A stretch of 64,000 bases of DNA from Pyxicephalus adspersus (GCF_032062135.1 NC_092859.1:130882018-130946017); one strand, 5' to 3'; positions 10,294-23,633 are shown, counted from the stretch's first letter. Translations and numbers: made by a program. The notes: generated from the sequence alone by a model not told the origin.

Positions 10294-10768
10294 ATTGCTC
10301 CAATTATCCCTGTATATTCCATTGACAATATGGAAGAATATTCATATCATCTTTGGCATCCATAACCATTTGACCACCTGTCAGATGACAGCATCCCTGC
10401 CGTCTCATTATGACTCATACGTGACCTAATACAAATGTACTGTTATATTTCTACATAAACAGCAACAAATAATTCCACAAAGAGAAAATTTTGTTGAATC
10501 TCATCAAAGAAGAATTCAAAACAAAAGAATTTAAATGGAAAAAGTCACCTGCACCTAAGGCACCAGAATGGTAGCAGCTTGAATATACTGCTTAGCCACC
10601 TGGTGACTCTCTCTCTCTGGTCTCTAAAACCAGGTTTTATGTATTGTAACATTTAATTGGATGGTAGCATTCAGTACTGCTTGGTAAGCAAATATGACAG
10701 GGCTTTTCTATTAGAAACACTTTTTTAGTTTATCAGATATCACAAGAAATATGTCACAGCTCTCTCTA

Positions 10769-11006
10769 CCAGCCTTTCTTGATCTTTTCAACATGGGGGA
10801 ACCCTTGTAATACTTTCCAGGTCCTACCAAATCCACAGGTTGCAGTACAATAGCCTGTTGGTTAGAATGTCTATTGCATTGCTGGCCAGTAGGAATAATT
10901 TATTTGGTGTAAAAAAAATCTGACTCTAAGCTGAATTATCTTAATTACCTGATTAATTTCTCATTGCTCAAGCTTCCACAAAACCCTAGTTGGGAAACAC
11001 TGTTCT
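10769..11006. mobile_element. palindromic MITE-like repeat, family B (gggggaaccctt)
   Basis: It begins 'cagcctttcttgatc' with 'catgggggaaccctt' and ends 'aaccctagttgggaaacactg'. Related segments sit at 35241-35403, 44100-44300 and 57531-57757. Confidence 0.6.
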
Positions 11007-11674
11007 ATACTGTGTAGCTAGGAAACCTTAATATTGTAACTTTTAAGTGTCCCAATTAAAAATTGAATGTTGTTTGTAACTTTTCTTATTAGTCAAAAGT
11101 GCAGAAACTGGGTGTATTTTAGTATTCAGATACACTGATCTACATTCCCAAATAACTGTAATTTTCAAAGTGCTTCTATTGGCATCATTGTAGAGTGAAC
11201 AAAGATCCATGAAAGAATTCTGTACTTGATTGGAGAACCTAAAGATGGTTGGAGATTCAAAATACAATCAAGCAAGCAAAAGTCTTCAGATCTGTTTTTC
11301 TTTAATAGGGGTAAGAAAAGTTTTTGTCCTTAAAACCTTATCACTTCCTTTTCTGCTCATTTCTAAATCCCCAGCAGAGATCTTTTAGTAATGGCTACCA
11401 AAGGCCGTGCCTTAAATGGTTCAAATATAATATGTGATAACCACCAGCCAAATCCCAAGCTAGTAAACATTATTGGTTTTCTATTATGAAAACAGCATAA
11501 GGAAAGGAAGTCTGCATTTATACTAGCAAGAATAATAGTTCTTAAATATGCATTACTCCCATCTCTGCTAATCTTTAAATTACCACTATGGTTCTTATGG
11601 TGGTTCCTAAAATTTGGAACCTATAATCTGTGATAACCACAACTATGCACAGAAGACCAATTGTTGTTTCATAC

Positions 11675-11800
11675 CATTGCAACTTTTCCCAGTAGGGTCC
11701 ACATCATATCCAGAATTGCAAATACATTTGTAGGTTCCACGGAGGTTCTCACAAATTCCATTGGGACAGATATCAGGATCCAAAGCACATTCGTTAATAT
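11675..11800 (-). CDS. FBN1: FBN1 exon: cbEGF7
   Basis: This 42-codon exon reads [17 protein letters not shown] followed by [16 protein letters not shown], with six cysteines. The donor is GTATG and the acceptor AG is next to 11800. It is phase 1-1. It is too short and too flanked by stops to show as a long ORF and was found from the conserved EGF pattern. It is the first cbEGF after TB2. The [15 protein letters not shown] segment is strongly conserved with human FBN1. Confidence 0.94.
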
Positions 11801-13526
11801 CTGAAAATAAAATGGTCAATACAATTAAGTAATTATATTCAAATCTGGTATTTCTATTTCCTGTTGCATGCTACTGACAGACCAACTCAAACAGTATACA
11901 CAGTATTTTGAATACAGTATATTACAAGTTTGCTGTTATCGAAGCGAACAACCCACCAAGATATAACTTCTGTAAAGTCACCGGCATCCAGAAATGCTAT
12001 TTACTTACAATATGTAATTATATTGTTTTGTACTGACTGAATTCTTTAATTTGTCCTCTTTAATTACTTGCTTATGGGCTGTGGAAAAAATGTGCAATGT
12101 GTTTATATGGACTAAACGGTGGCTGGGAAAAATGAAGAAAACAGAAAACAAAAATGGATCTGATTAGAAAATGTATCTTGGGGCTATATATATAAAGCAG
12201 TGCACTACAGTTGGGAAGACAATAACCACTAGTAAATGTTTGGTCAATAATTTAATTATCTAAATATAAATATGCTTTATTTACCAAAAAAAAGTCTTTG
12301 AAGATAACTGAAGTTTTTTTAAAAAAAAAGGGCATTTGTTCTAATTCCCAGAGCTACACTAAATCATCTCCCACAGTCCTGCTGTTTGTTTACACACAGC
12401 TCGTCCTGCCCGCTCTTGGCACATTACAGCTCTATGAACTTCTCTTTCCCATTACCTTCCCATGCAAGGGACAAAAAGCTGAGAAACCTAAGAGCAAAGT
12501 AGTATCAGTAATTCTAAGGGTTATTTCAGATGTTCAGTAAACATATTCTGTGTATACTTTAAGTCAACCAAATAGGAGCAGCTGGGAACCATTTTGTACA
12601 TGTTTGCATGCAGTTGCATTGTAGCGTGGTTCCTTGACCCAACATGTAGCCTGTATTGACTTGAATAGGGATGCTTTCCAAAGGCAGTAAGCAGTGGTTG
12701 AACGCAGATGTGTGTGGTTATGTTGCGGTTGTTGCTGCAGGATTGGCCAAGCTGCGGTGGATTCTACAAACCACTCATAGGCACTGTAGCAGTTAGGTTA
12801 TGGCATCTAGGAGTGGCTAACTGCATCATTTTTTAATGCAAGTCTGAAATAGCCCTAGTCATCTATTGATGACTGTTGGCCATCTATTTATTAAAGTATT
12901 TAGTAAAGTAAAACCCAGCAACCCATAACATCAGGGCTCATAGATACTGAAATACTAAATCAATGGACAACAAATTTTCTAAGGGGAATCCTGCACCCCA
13001 TCCCCTTTACCCCCTGGCATCTAAGCAACTTTATGGTTTCTTATCATGATAGTTTTTCTTATACATTTTAGTGTAAGAGGACAACAGAATCTATTATCTT
13101 TCCTTCAGAATAATTTTATAGTTATGTATTCAATATGGGTTGAATTACCATATCCAACTATGTTTCCTTTACCCAGTCAAAGGGTCACAGCTATTAAAAC
13201 TGACCACATTATTTTCCTATTAAACTTCCTCTTTTGCTTTCACATCATTAGCTGGGACCTTTGCACCAGTTATGGCCCTCCAGTGTTTTCATACCCCAGT
13301 TTCCACCAGAAAACTTACTTTTTAGACATTTTAGTAAAATATTAAGTGAAATGTTAGGTATGTAAACACTAATTCAATGAAAGTATTAATCCCCTGACAG
13401 CTACAGGACAACCACTTACACAGAATCTTAACACATCTTTTCCCTCTACTTATACTCAAGTGCTTCTACCTTCTTGATTGTAAAATATTCTAGGTATATT
13501 TCATTATTTTTAAATATATTACATAC
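11801..13526 (-). other. FBN1 intron between TB2 and cbEGF7
   Basis: This is a 1.7-kb intron. A block near 12590-12800 looks repeat-like but has no second copy here. The open stretch 13046-13345 on the plus strand matches nothing I recognise. Confidence 0.8.
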
Positions 13527-13580
13527 CAGTTCCTGTAGATGTTATTCCTGGGCCACTGCTGCACAGTGCTTGATATTCAT
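13527..13580 (-). CDS. FBN1: FBN1 exon: TB2, 3' part
   Basis: This 18-codon exon reads DEYQALCSSGPGITSTGT and carries the eighth cysteine of TB2. The donor is GTATG and the acceptor TTTTCAG is next to 13580. It is phase 1-1. Its small size means it is supported by frame continuity with the exon at 15114-15266 and by the conserved EYQALCSSGPG motif of fibrillin-1. Open stretches on the plus strand on both sides (13046-13345, 13609-13959) are not related to it. Confidence 0.92.
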
Positions 13581-15113
13581 CTGAAAATGCAGGAAATGCC
13601 AATGGCTTTTGTTATTAAGGAAACCAGCAATAGAACACTTTCTAAAAAATACTTCAAACAGAATTGAGCAAGTGGAGTATTTTATGAACTATACGGACAT
13701 TATTTTTCATCCAACATGCTACAATTTTTTAATGTCTTGGGTCATTAACCCCTTTCCACAACTGTGTACCTTTTCACAAAGTCTGATAAAAACAGTATTT
13801 GAACTGTTGGACCCAAAGATTATTGCATGGACCTGGCAACAAGGATTACAAATTAAAGTGTCAATCTTTAGCTTTGTTAATTGGATCCTGACCACTATGA
13901 TGACCAATCTGGACATGCACAATAGCTGCTTTGATTGTTCTCACACCCTGTTACAATGAATTCTTCACTGACAGTAAGAGATGGTGCAGCAAATCTGTGT
14001 TTTATAGATTGCTACATTGAGAAAAAAGAAATATTTTGTTTCACTACAAAGTGCTTTTGACCCTTTGGCTAACCAGTATATTCATATGTATTGTACAAGT
14101 TATCACAAAACACTGACACCCATTTATCATTTCAAGAATTATGTCACTTATCTATCAGAGTCAAGTGAAATGATTGATCCTGGAACTAAAGTTGATTTAG
14201 TCACCAGACATAGTAGGAAACTTATATTATTTAAGGGATTGACACACGAAAATATCCCCAGAAAAAGGTGGATATAGACACCTGAAGGACATTGTGTTTA
14301 AAATCCTGATCCCAAGCCTGATCTCTGTCTAAAAGGCCCAATGATACAACTTTTCCTCATCCCTACAACGTACCCTTCAAAGAAAACTAACTTTACATTT
14401 CAGGTATCTCACTGAGAAGTAACTAAATCAAACTCTCTAATTAAATGAATAGTGTCATTTTGGTGAGAATTTTACTGATCTGTTACTTTACAGTATTAGC
14501 AGTGCTATAATTATATCTACTTTATTGCCTTTCAAGTTCTTCCATCCTAATTCACATAAAACAATTAAACTAGTATTTTCATTGAACAAATTTACAATGC
14601 AATGGTGTATAAATGAACCCCTTACAAATGTATCACAGAACTGTAAAAAGGGGTTTAGTATATTGTTATTGAAGTCTTTATATTGTACCTATGATTTTGT
14701 TTTATCAATAGAAAGTTAATTTTACAGGTTCAACAACAAAATGGTATTTTCAGTTTTGAGATTTGAAAATTACAGATTTATGACTAAAGGTGTTAAAGCT
14801 TTGTGAATTGAATGTTATTTTTACTACTGAACATCATTATTACTCACAACAGTAAAAACACATTGGCCTACATTACATACCACTAAAATATGTATGTACT
14901 GTAAACACATATAGATTATCTGTTAAGGCTCTATGTAGATACGTAATTATGTTTGATTGTGTAATTTCATATTTATTATGCTCAGATAAGGAGTACAAGC
15001 ATGTGCTAAAATTACGGAATTGCTGGAGATAACTGAAAAATGATTTATATACTACTATTAGTAACCAGGTACTATACAGTTCATCTACTCAGTGGTTAAG
15101 TAGCCAATATTAC
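13581..15113 (-). other. FBN1 intron within TB2
   Basis: This is a 1.5-kb intron. Plus-strand open stretches at 13609-13959 (116 codons) and 14017-14277 lie in the same frame, with several stops between them. I recognise no domain. They could be chance in AT-rich DNA or a decayed element. Confidence 0.75.
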
Positions 15114-15266
15114 CTGAAGTCTTGGCAGGGCATGGTTTACATGGTTCACCAAAAGCAAATTCAGTGCTTGCACAGCAACACTCTGATTTAGTCACTGCTC
15201 CTTGCAGCGGTCTGACGCATTGACCTCTCTTATAACCACCATAGCAAGTGCTTCTCATGTGCGTAT
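15114..15266 (-). CDS. FBN1: FBN1 exon: TB2, 5' part
   Basis: This 51-codon exon begins [17 protein letters not shown], contains [17 protein letters not shown] and ends KPCPAKTS. Seven of the eight TB cysteines are here, including the CCC triplet, and the eighth is in the next exon. The donor is GTAAT and the acceptor is TTGCAG. It is phase 1-1. The domain sits between cbEGF6 and cbEGF7 and breaks the EGF rod, as in all fibrillins. Confidence 0.95.
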
Positions 15267-15336
15267 CTGCAACAAAAGTGTGATAGTAAATTCATATTTA
15301 CATAGGAAAATGCAAAGAAGTTTAAACACAGCAAGG

Positions 15337-15375
15337 ATTGTATTTATCATTTGAGTTTCCAATGATAAATACAAT
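15337..15375. repeat. short hairpin, 13-bp perfect arms
   Basis: ATTGTATTTATCA at 15337-15349 is the exact reverse complement of TGATAAATACAAT at 15363-15375, with a 13-nt loop. It abuts the left end of the MITE at 15376. Confidence 0.85.
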
Positions 15376-15600
15376 GGCCCTGATTTATTAAAGCTCTCCA
15401 AGGCTGGAAAGAAACACTTTCATCAGTGAAGCTGGGTAATCCAGCAAACTTGGAATGGATTTCCTAAAAGGGATTTGCTATGTGTGAGCAAATGTTTTCA
15501 ATCCTGGACCAGATCCATTCCAGGTTTGCTGGATCACCCAGCTTCACTGATTAAAGTGTATCCTCTCCAGCCTTGGAGAGCTTTAATCATTGGGCTCAAT
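15376..15600. mobile_element. palindromic MITE, family A, best copy
   Basis: The left end 'tgatttattaaagctctcc' with 'aaggctgg' is mirrored by 'ccagccttggagagctttaat' at the right. The internal segment 'cagtgaagctgggt.atccagcaaac' is mirrored by 'gtttgctggatcacccagcttcactg'. The element is about 225 bp and almost wholly self-complementary. Other copies lie at 10073-10293, 23880-24412, 48293-48380 and 55895-55985. Confidence 0.85.
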
Positions 15601-16027
15601 AAACATACTGTACGCTGCCATTTTTGCTCCAGGCGCACTGCATACTTTTTCTGATGCCTTGCTTGGCACGTTTGTAATTCAATACTTGGTGAGCTACTAC
15701 TTACAAGTAATTATGTAGACACACACAAGCTTTACTACAATTAATTGCAACAGAATGTATAATTTTATTAATATTAATATTAGAGCAATATTAGAAGGCT
15801 GAAGCAGATTTAGTTTTGGGTGTTTGAGCCTCCCAGCCCCCTAGGACATCATTGAACATCAATGTATGTTCAGGTAGAAGAGTTCAGCGACTGCGATTGT
15901 TGCTTTTACATTATTTGTCTTTATCTAATTGTCATACGTTAAATACATTAAAGTCACAAGTTCTAGAGGATTTTTTATTATATAGGAAGTATTTAGGTAT
16001 ATAGAATTATGGCAAAGTGTTACTTAC

Positions 16028-16150
16028 CTACACACACTCGGCCATCAAGTCCAACTGCTAGACCAGGGAAGCATTCACATCTAAAGGAGCCATCTGTGTT
16101 CTTGCAATGTCCATTCATGCAGATGCCTGGTGTCTCACACTCATCGATAT
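16028..16150 (-). CDS. FBN1: FBN1 exon: cbEGF6
   Basis: This 41-codon exon reads [16 protein letters not shown] and [18 protein letters not shown], ending DGRVCV. It has six cysteines and the full calcium consensus. The donor is GTAAG and the acceptor AG is next to 16150. It is phase 1-1. It precedes TB2. The intron on its 5' side is 6.1 kb long and holds two minisatellites. Confidence 0.95.
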
Positions 16151-17309
16151 CTGTAGGGACATGAAGGCAATGTAATAAACATTTTAGGAACTGTGAAAAG
16201 ATTGGCAATGACTCATGGAGTGACAATCTGTAAAAAAATCAACACAATTACTATAGTTCTTTATCTATATTAAGGGTAATACATAGGTATTGCCTCTATA
16301 CCATTGTCCCTAATGCTTTCTAAGCATTAAAAAAAATTATTGTATTTGTTACTAGAAGTTTTATCGTAAACTATTAGTGGTCCACATCCACACTCTGGGT
16401 GGTGCATTCTAGGATTTAGAATTAGGCAGGAAGCCCACAAAAGCAATCTTATCCTTCATCCATCAGCATGTTCCCTCCACGTTCTGCCTGCAATCACCTT
16501 TAAACCTACACTGTCCATCCCTGTAACACCTGGCACTGGAGGGAGCAATCTGATTTTAGCCACATGTGATCATTCCAAATAGATGTTGATTGTCTCGGTG
16601 GGCAGCATGGCAATTGGAAACCATCTCTATGATCATTAAAATTTACTAGAAATACATAAAGACAGCTTGTTGGCCAAATATTTACATAGTATATAATGAT
16701 TATATATTTTATTATGAATTATATATGGTATATATTTCTCATGGATTTCATCTCTATGAGCATGCCAACCAAAAGGGTATCTGCCCTTTTATAATGAGTA
16801 ATGAGACCTTGGAGAACCTTGGAGAACAAGAACTTCTTTGCACACCTGTTCTCACTTTGTCAGACTGAAACAAATACACCACAAAACCTAAACAGTACAA
16901 CAAAACAGAATTAAAGTGAGAATAATTCTGATTTGGCAGTGTTACTATGGAGGTTACAAACTGTTTTTATGTTTGTAACTACAATAAGTCATTACAAGTA
17001 CAGCAATAAATGATATATACAACGTTTCCATGCAAACAAGTAAGGCCACAACACAGAACAAGGCTGTGTAATGTACAACAATCCTGACCTTAAAAGGACA
17101 AAATGAGTATGAAACACCTCTATTCCTTTCTTTAATCCCTGGCTTATGGCCATCACACACACTCACAATATCCAAACTCACTCCAACTGTATTTTATTAA
17201 TAGACAGTCATGCTGAAAAGTACTGGAGATACATATTAGGTTATTTAAAAGTTGTTAAGAATTTATTTACATCAAAATACCAAATGATATAATTTAAAAA
17301 AGAATAACT

Positions 17310-17334
17310 ATATACATATATATATATATATATG
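17310..17334. repeat. (TA)n microsatellite
   Basis: A short run of alternating TA with one C interruption. Confidence 0.9.
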
Positions 17335-19699
17335 GATTAAAGGTTTTTAAGACATAAAATAAAAATACTAGGAACAAATTCATCCAGTTCTAAATTTCTT
17401 CAGTTACTAAATATACTTATTGAATTAATTTTGGGTGTTAAAAAACAAGACATAGAAGGCTGAAAGCCCCTAAAAATTAGGATGTTGACCTATATTCTGC
17501 ATCAGGACTTTATGCTGTTTGACACAGTGTCCATTGTATGTACACCAATAAAGAGCTCAGATAAGCTATTCTAGTGTCTACAAAGCAAACTTTTAAAGAA
17601 ACTATACCCCAGGGGCCAATATTTCCTTTCATATTCATGCTTATATACAGGTTGACATTTCTACATACAAGCATTGCAACCAGGTTCTCAGCACTGCATA
17701 ACAACCCAGCTCAGCTTTACATATATAAGAATACACTACAAATATTTTGCCTCTGTAATTCTGTAATTTATCAAGTAATAGAAAAGCCATATAAAACAAA
17801 CACATGCTCCCTGACCATATCTGAGGAAGGGCAGTCAAAGACCCAGAAGGGCAGGGTGGGTGGATAAAAAATTGGAATGGAGGATCAATGGAATGGAGAA
17901 TTCAAAGCATTACAGCATTTTTTTGGAGTAATAAAGAATTAAAATATCCCTGTCAGATTTTTTGCCTTTTGTGTCTAACTGGTAAGTTAGATATAATTTG
18001 TTTGGGGCAGTCACCAGTTTTTATTTGTTTGCTGTATTTAATGTGGGGACATGCTGGAAGTCCCTAGCTGCCATTAAGTTGTGTTGGACTTTTGGTGTCC
18101 CTGCCTCCAGGCATACCTGTTTCAATAGGAATTAGCAACCAAACTTTACTTTGGTGCCTCGAAAGGCAATGTGGCTCACATCAATAATTGCCAAGGTATG
18201 CAACTAAAGCCTCCGGTTAAAAGCAAACACTACATTTATTTTTTCCAGGCTAGATTTCAAACATGCTGGATATTTGTCATGTTTATTTGTGAACACACCT
18301 CTTCCACGTGCACCTTGCTTTATATTTTAGTTAAAAACTCTTTGGGACAGTTTCCATTTGTTGTCTGTTACATATTCTGACAGTGTCACTATGTGTGGTT
18401 GGAAATACTGATAATATATGTGGTAAAGATTGTTGAGCAATAAAAAAACAGATAGGATTGCCTAACCTTACCCACTGTATCCAAAACAAATAAACAAAAA
18501 GTTTTGGCATTAGATAGACATTCAATCAGTAGGCAAAGAAATAAATTATGGGAGTGTTGCAACTGTTCTCTTTCCAGTTTTTGGTGTGTTCCCATGAGTG
18601 GTCTACAGCTGCTGCAACCTTCTGAGTGCTGGAAGAAACTGACTGCTGGCTTTGCTGGCTCACAATTTAGTAATTTCTACGTATATGTCCCACAATCATT
18701 CATCCCACAGATATAAGTAGGCCCAAACTTGCAGAGGGACCTTAAAAATGGTATATGGCTTGTTTTTAAATTTGCAGATGTATGTAACTGATACATCAGC
18801 TTTAAATGCTGGATCCTTCTGTGGACTAATGGATTGTTGGGGATTGTGTCTGTCACCCACTGCTATTATCAGTTTAACAGCTAGCAAAGCAAACTAAGTA
18901 TCCACTACATATTATTTTTGTGTTCTCGGCTTTGGAAACAATGCACACAGGTGAGCATTTCATTACAAAGTTTAATTCACTCTTCCTATACCAGCAAACA
19001 TTCTTTGTAAAATCAGTTTTTGATCACCAATAAAGTCCTTGAATACTGGCAGTCTTGTTGCTCCATCACGAAAGAGCAATTGCTACACTAGTACATACAA
19101 ACAGAGGGGAAAAAAGAGTAACATTATGCTTTATTAGAAAAAAAAAGTTTAATTGCAGATTACATGTCTATTTTGTTACTGCAACTGTGTTTTTAAACGT
19201 TTGGCTTAAAGGGATGCTACACTGTATTAGTGCACTCTGTTTTCTGCTTCAGAAATCCTATATACCTATCTTATACAAGTACCTACATGTAATTAGAATA
19301 ATCTAAAGTCTTTCTATTTAAGAAGAGTGATGTTTTTGTACGAAATTTGAGAATTCATTGAACTTAAAAATAAAATTTTTGTATTTTCATAATTCCAAAC
19401 ATAATAAATTAAATAAACCAAAAGACAATTGTTTTTTTTCAACTCATTATCATGATGGCCACCAAGAAGTTACAATCATTAAGTAATTTGGCATGGCCAT
19501 AGTTAAAGAATGACTTACAATGGGAAAGAAATAGAACTGAACGCAAGCCTACTTGATGTAAATACTGCTTACACATGTTGTAGCACTTGTACCACTTGTT
19601 GCATTATTTTAATGGATATATATGTAATACAGCCAGCAAACAAAAAGGGCCCAAGAGTAAAACTAATAAAATAATGTCCAGTTTGTGGAATGAAGGGAT

Positions 19700-19885
19700 T
19701 GTATGTGTGTCATGTACAGAGTGCAGGGATCAGAGATGTGTAAGGTAAAGGGTGCAGGGGTCAGAAGTAAAGGTAATATAGGGCCCACCAGAGAACAGAA
19801 TGCAGGAGTCAGAAGTATGTAACATACATTGTTTAAGAAGTAAATAACATACATAATGGAGGGGTCAGGAGTAACACTACAAGTG
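19700..19885. repeat. degenerate minisatellite (gtgcaggggtcagaagt)
   Basis: Variants of 'tgcaggggtcagaagt' recur at about 19720, 19753, 19801 and 19858, separated by 'atgtaacatacat'-type spacers. The units vary in length and are diverged. Confidence 0.7.
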
Positions 19886-20964
19886 TAAAACACCCACTAT
19901 GATTCACTGACTTCAATAACTTTTGTGTTGCCTATATAGCTTGCTACCCTTCACCCTTTCCAGTTTCTTGTTTCCCCCTCCTGTGGTCCTTGTCTGCTCC
20001 TAGCCTGAAATTGGGATACATTTTTGACCTCCGTCAGTGCAGCTCACAGCTCATGTAATCAAAGCTAAACAAAGCTGTCACGGGAAATATCTCACTATTA
20101 CATCTGTCAGGGCCTAGCAAAGAAAAAGGGTAATGAGAGGTTTCCTTTGTCAGCTTTGTTTGCAAGTTACAGCCTCGAGCTGTGAGCTGGTTTAGTGTGG
20201 GTCCACCGCCACATAAAGACCTATTAGACCAGGTTCAGGCCTGTAGGCCTTATGTTGCTCACTCTCTGTACGTCCACAAGGGCAGACATGCAACCTGCAG
20301 CAGACCGCCTATTCTAAGATCTAACTCTTTATCTACAGTAAAGTAGACTAGATGATACTGTTTTTGGATTTAGGAAGATTAGCAGTTTATTCACTGTATT
20401 TCAATCTTGGAGTGCCTGTTTCACATTTAATCTGTTTTTCTCACTGGTGGTAACCTAGCAGAACACGCTGTTCTTGTGAATTTTTAATAGTCTCAAAGTG
20501 GCTAAACATATGCAGGCTTTTGTGCTGTCTCAGATCAGTAACAGTATACAATGACAATTAAATCTTCATTTGTTAATTCATATAAAAATATTTCACAGCA
20601 AAAGGGCTCAATGTTTTTGTGTTTTCATTCAGCATATTAAAATATTTTTTTTTTGACAAAACAAAATAATACAGCACAACCAGTAAGAGCGCAAATAATT
20701 TGGATGCACATGTGTTTTTACTCTCTTGATGACTTAGTAGGGTAGTGCTTGAAAACACATACTTGTATGAAACCACATTCCCAAGGGACTAAAGACTAGA
20801 ATCTCACATACATATGTAACATTTGTAATGAACACAGATTGTCCATATGATGACAATAATAATGATTAATAATACCAGAAAAAAGTGCATGTAGTTATTT
20901 GAGAAGGAAAAGGATTTAAAGAGATTTGTTACTTTGGCTAATATGAATCTGCAGAGAAGGTGTA

Positions 20965-21740
20965 ATAGTAATAGCAATTGTTGGTATCTTTGGGAGGCAT
21001 AGCGCTATTTCAATAGTGTCAGTGGGAGGAATAGTGCCCCAACATTTGTATCAGTATAAGGAATAGTGTCATATCAATTATATCAGTGGAAGAATAAGTG
21101 CCCCACTGTTGATATTAGTGAGAGAAATAGTGACTAATCATTAGTATTAGTGAGAAGAATATTGCCCTATAATTACTATCAATGGAAAGTATACTGACAA
21201 TCATTGGTGCCATTGAGGGAAATAGCGTTCCAACGTTGGTGTCTTTGGGAGAAATAGTGCACCAACCTGGCTATTAGTAAAGAGATTTGTGCCCTTGGTC
21301 AGTGGGAGGAATAGTGCCCCAAGGTTAGTATCAGCTGGGGGAATAGTGCCCCGTCATTGGTGTCAGTGGAAGGAATAGTGCCTCATATTTGGTATCAGAG
21401 GGAGCAAAAGAGTCCCATCATTTGTATTGGTTAAAGGAAAAAATGTCCTGCCAATGGTGCCAGTTTAAGAAATATTGTTCTATCATTGGTTTCAGATTTA
21501 AGAATAGTGTCCCATCAGCAGGAGAATTGTTACCCCATTGTTGGTATCAGTGGAAAAGATAGGGCCTCACTGTTGGGAAGAGTGGTTATCATTTGGAATA
21601 ACTGCATCCCAATAATTGGTATTATTAGAGGAAGAAATAGTGCCCCATTATTGTTGTCACTGGTATGAATAATGCTTCATTGTTTGTGTCAGTGGGAAGA
21701 ATAGTGTTCCATCATGTCAGTGGGAGGAAGAAGAGCCTCA
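20965..21740. repeat. 32-bp minisatellite array
   Basis: Diverged units of about 32 bp of the form 'aatagtgccccatcattggt' followed by 'atcagtgggagg' are repeated roughly 24 times over about 775 bp. Units differ by substitutions and small indels, so the array is old or has been evolving without recent homogenisation. Confidence 0.9.
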
Positions 21741-22287
21741 AGGGCCAAAAATTGGCAAGCAAAGAGTCTCATCAAACCCACCGGCCACAGTCTGGTCACA
21801 GGCCTCTGCTCTACCATTTTTAGATCATGTGTTGTGGTGCCAGTGCTTAGCTCATAACAAATGTAAAGTCAGGCTTACATGTGATACAGGAAACTAATTT
21901 GTTGACTGAAACTTTCATGGAATAAATGCTAAACTACTTAGAACATAAGATAACTTACAGTAGATAATGTCCTACATGGCACCAGTGATTTCATTAAGTG
22001 CCTGACAACGCTGGATTGTGAAAAGTGTTGTATTACAGTCCAAGGTACACAGTTATGCTGTTAGAAGGCTCTGTGGTTTTGTACTCTTTTCAAGACAAAA
22101 ACTACATTTTTAAGCAAAATTCTAAAACACAAGAAATTATGAATTCCTGCAGCAGTGATTTTTCTCACTTTTGTGTGGCATTTAGATGAGAAGTAGGAGA
22201 ACTTTTCCTAACAAAGACATAAATACCTTACAGCATTTCTATGATTGTTTTTATTCTATAAAAAAAACTAAAAGTCGTATTGCATAC

Positions 22288-22410
22288 CTGTACAAAATCG
22301 TCCATTTGGAGCAAGCTGGAATCCAGGTTTACAGATACATTTAAAACTTCCATCCTCATTAATACACATTCCATTAAGGCACATGTTCCTTACACTGCAT
22401 TCATCCATAT
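22288..22410 (-). CDS. FBN1: FBN1 exon: cbEGF5
   Basis: This 41-codon exon reads [16 protein letters not shown] and [18 protein letters not shown], with six cysteines, ending GRFCT. The donor is GTATG and the acceptor AG is next to 22410. It is phase 1-1. It lies isolated between introns of 6.1 and 3.1 kb. The match to human cbEGF5 is very close through the central [19 protein letters not shown] segment. Confidence 0.95.
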
Positions 22411-23633
22411 CTGTAAGGTAAAACATTTAAACATATTATACATTACTTTTGTTAAGATCACAATATTTTTTAAACATATGTATGTAGAGTACCAAACCTG
22501 CATTCAATAATTACATTTTATGAACAAATATATTTCTTTGAAATAATGAAATTACAACATTATAAAAGAAAATTCTTAGCAATTTAGAAAATAAATACCC
22601 AGGTCACTTGTGGCCAACCAGACAGATTTGGAGAGGCTCAAATGTCATATTTAGGTCTTTTTAATGGCCATATATAATATTAGTTCTATATGGGATAATA
22701 AAAATTAACCAGAAACCGGATTTTGTAGAGATTATAGTAATTCAAATTGGTATGTGCAATACAACATCTTTAAGAGTCAGATAATTTTTTTAAAGCTTCC
22801 CTTGGGGGTAAAATTAAGAATGTGATTTTATTTTATTCAAAAATTTTGTTAATATAAATAAGAGCTGAAGACCCTTCTTAAGACAAAAAAGTAAGTATCA
22901 ATTCTCTAAGTAGTACGTGGACATCCCTTAGGCACATGGTTTTTAGAAACCCTATGGAATAAGATACTTTTTTTTTTTTTCAAAACATTAGAAAAATGTC
23001 ATTCAGAATTTAAATGGCTGATATGACCTGGCCTCTGTCCATTAGCCACCAATTGAAAAACATTTGAAATACATAAGCTGCACACGTGGAGCACTGAACC
23101 ACTGGGGAGAAATTTCTATATAGACTGTCTGTAAAATGAAGAGTACTTTAAGGAAATTGATCCTCCCTACAGTACAAAGGCCATATGGATATGTTACCAT
23201 TACCACTTTGGACAGATGATCACTGCCAGCTGGACAGCCTAAACCTAGTTTAATACTGCCAACAACAGTTTGTACAGACTTCTCTTGAAATTGTTTTAAC
23301 ACATGAAAGGATCAACTGGGCATGTTCTCAGCAATCTTTGGAAGATAACTTAAAATTCATAGATGCACAACAGTTCAAATTATCACATTTAATATGCTTA
23401 GCAATCTCCATTTATTGAAAGATGAATATCTTAAAAACATCAACTAAACACTGCTGTCTCTGTTTTTCATAAAATAAAATGAAACATGACAAAAGTAAAG
23501 ATAACTCTAAAATTCAATTCTCTGACAAAAAATGAACAGTGAACTGGTGAACTGTACTTAGAAGAACTGACTAGTCCCTTCAATATACTGCACATATAGC
23601 CTAAAAAATAGGCTTCTGCTCATAAACACTAAA

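Larger units (their letters stand above)
9982..11674 (-). other. FBN1 intron between cbEGF7 and cbEGF8
   Basis: This is a 1.7-kb intron holding two palindromic MITE-like repeats (10073-10293 and 10769-11006). No gene was recognised. Confidence 0.85.
15267..16027 (-). other. FBN1 intron between cbEGF6 and TB2
   Basis: This is a 761-bp intron occupied in its first half by a family A palindromic MITE and the adjoining hairpin at 15337-15375. Confidence 0.85.
16151..22287 (-). other. FBN1 intron between cbEGF5 and cbEGF6 (6.1 kb)
   Basis: It holds an AT microsatellite (about 17310-17334), a degenerate minisatellite (19700-19885) and a 32-bp minisatellite (20965-21740). No exon or gene was recognised. 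Confidence 0.85.
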
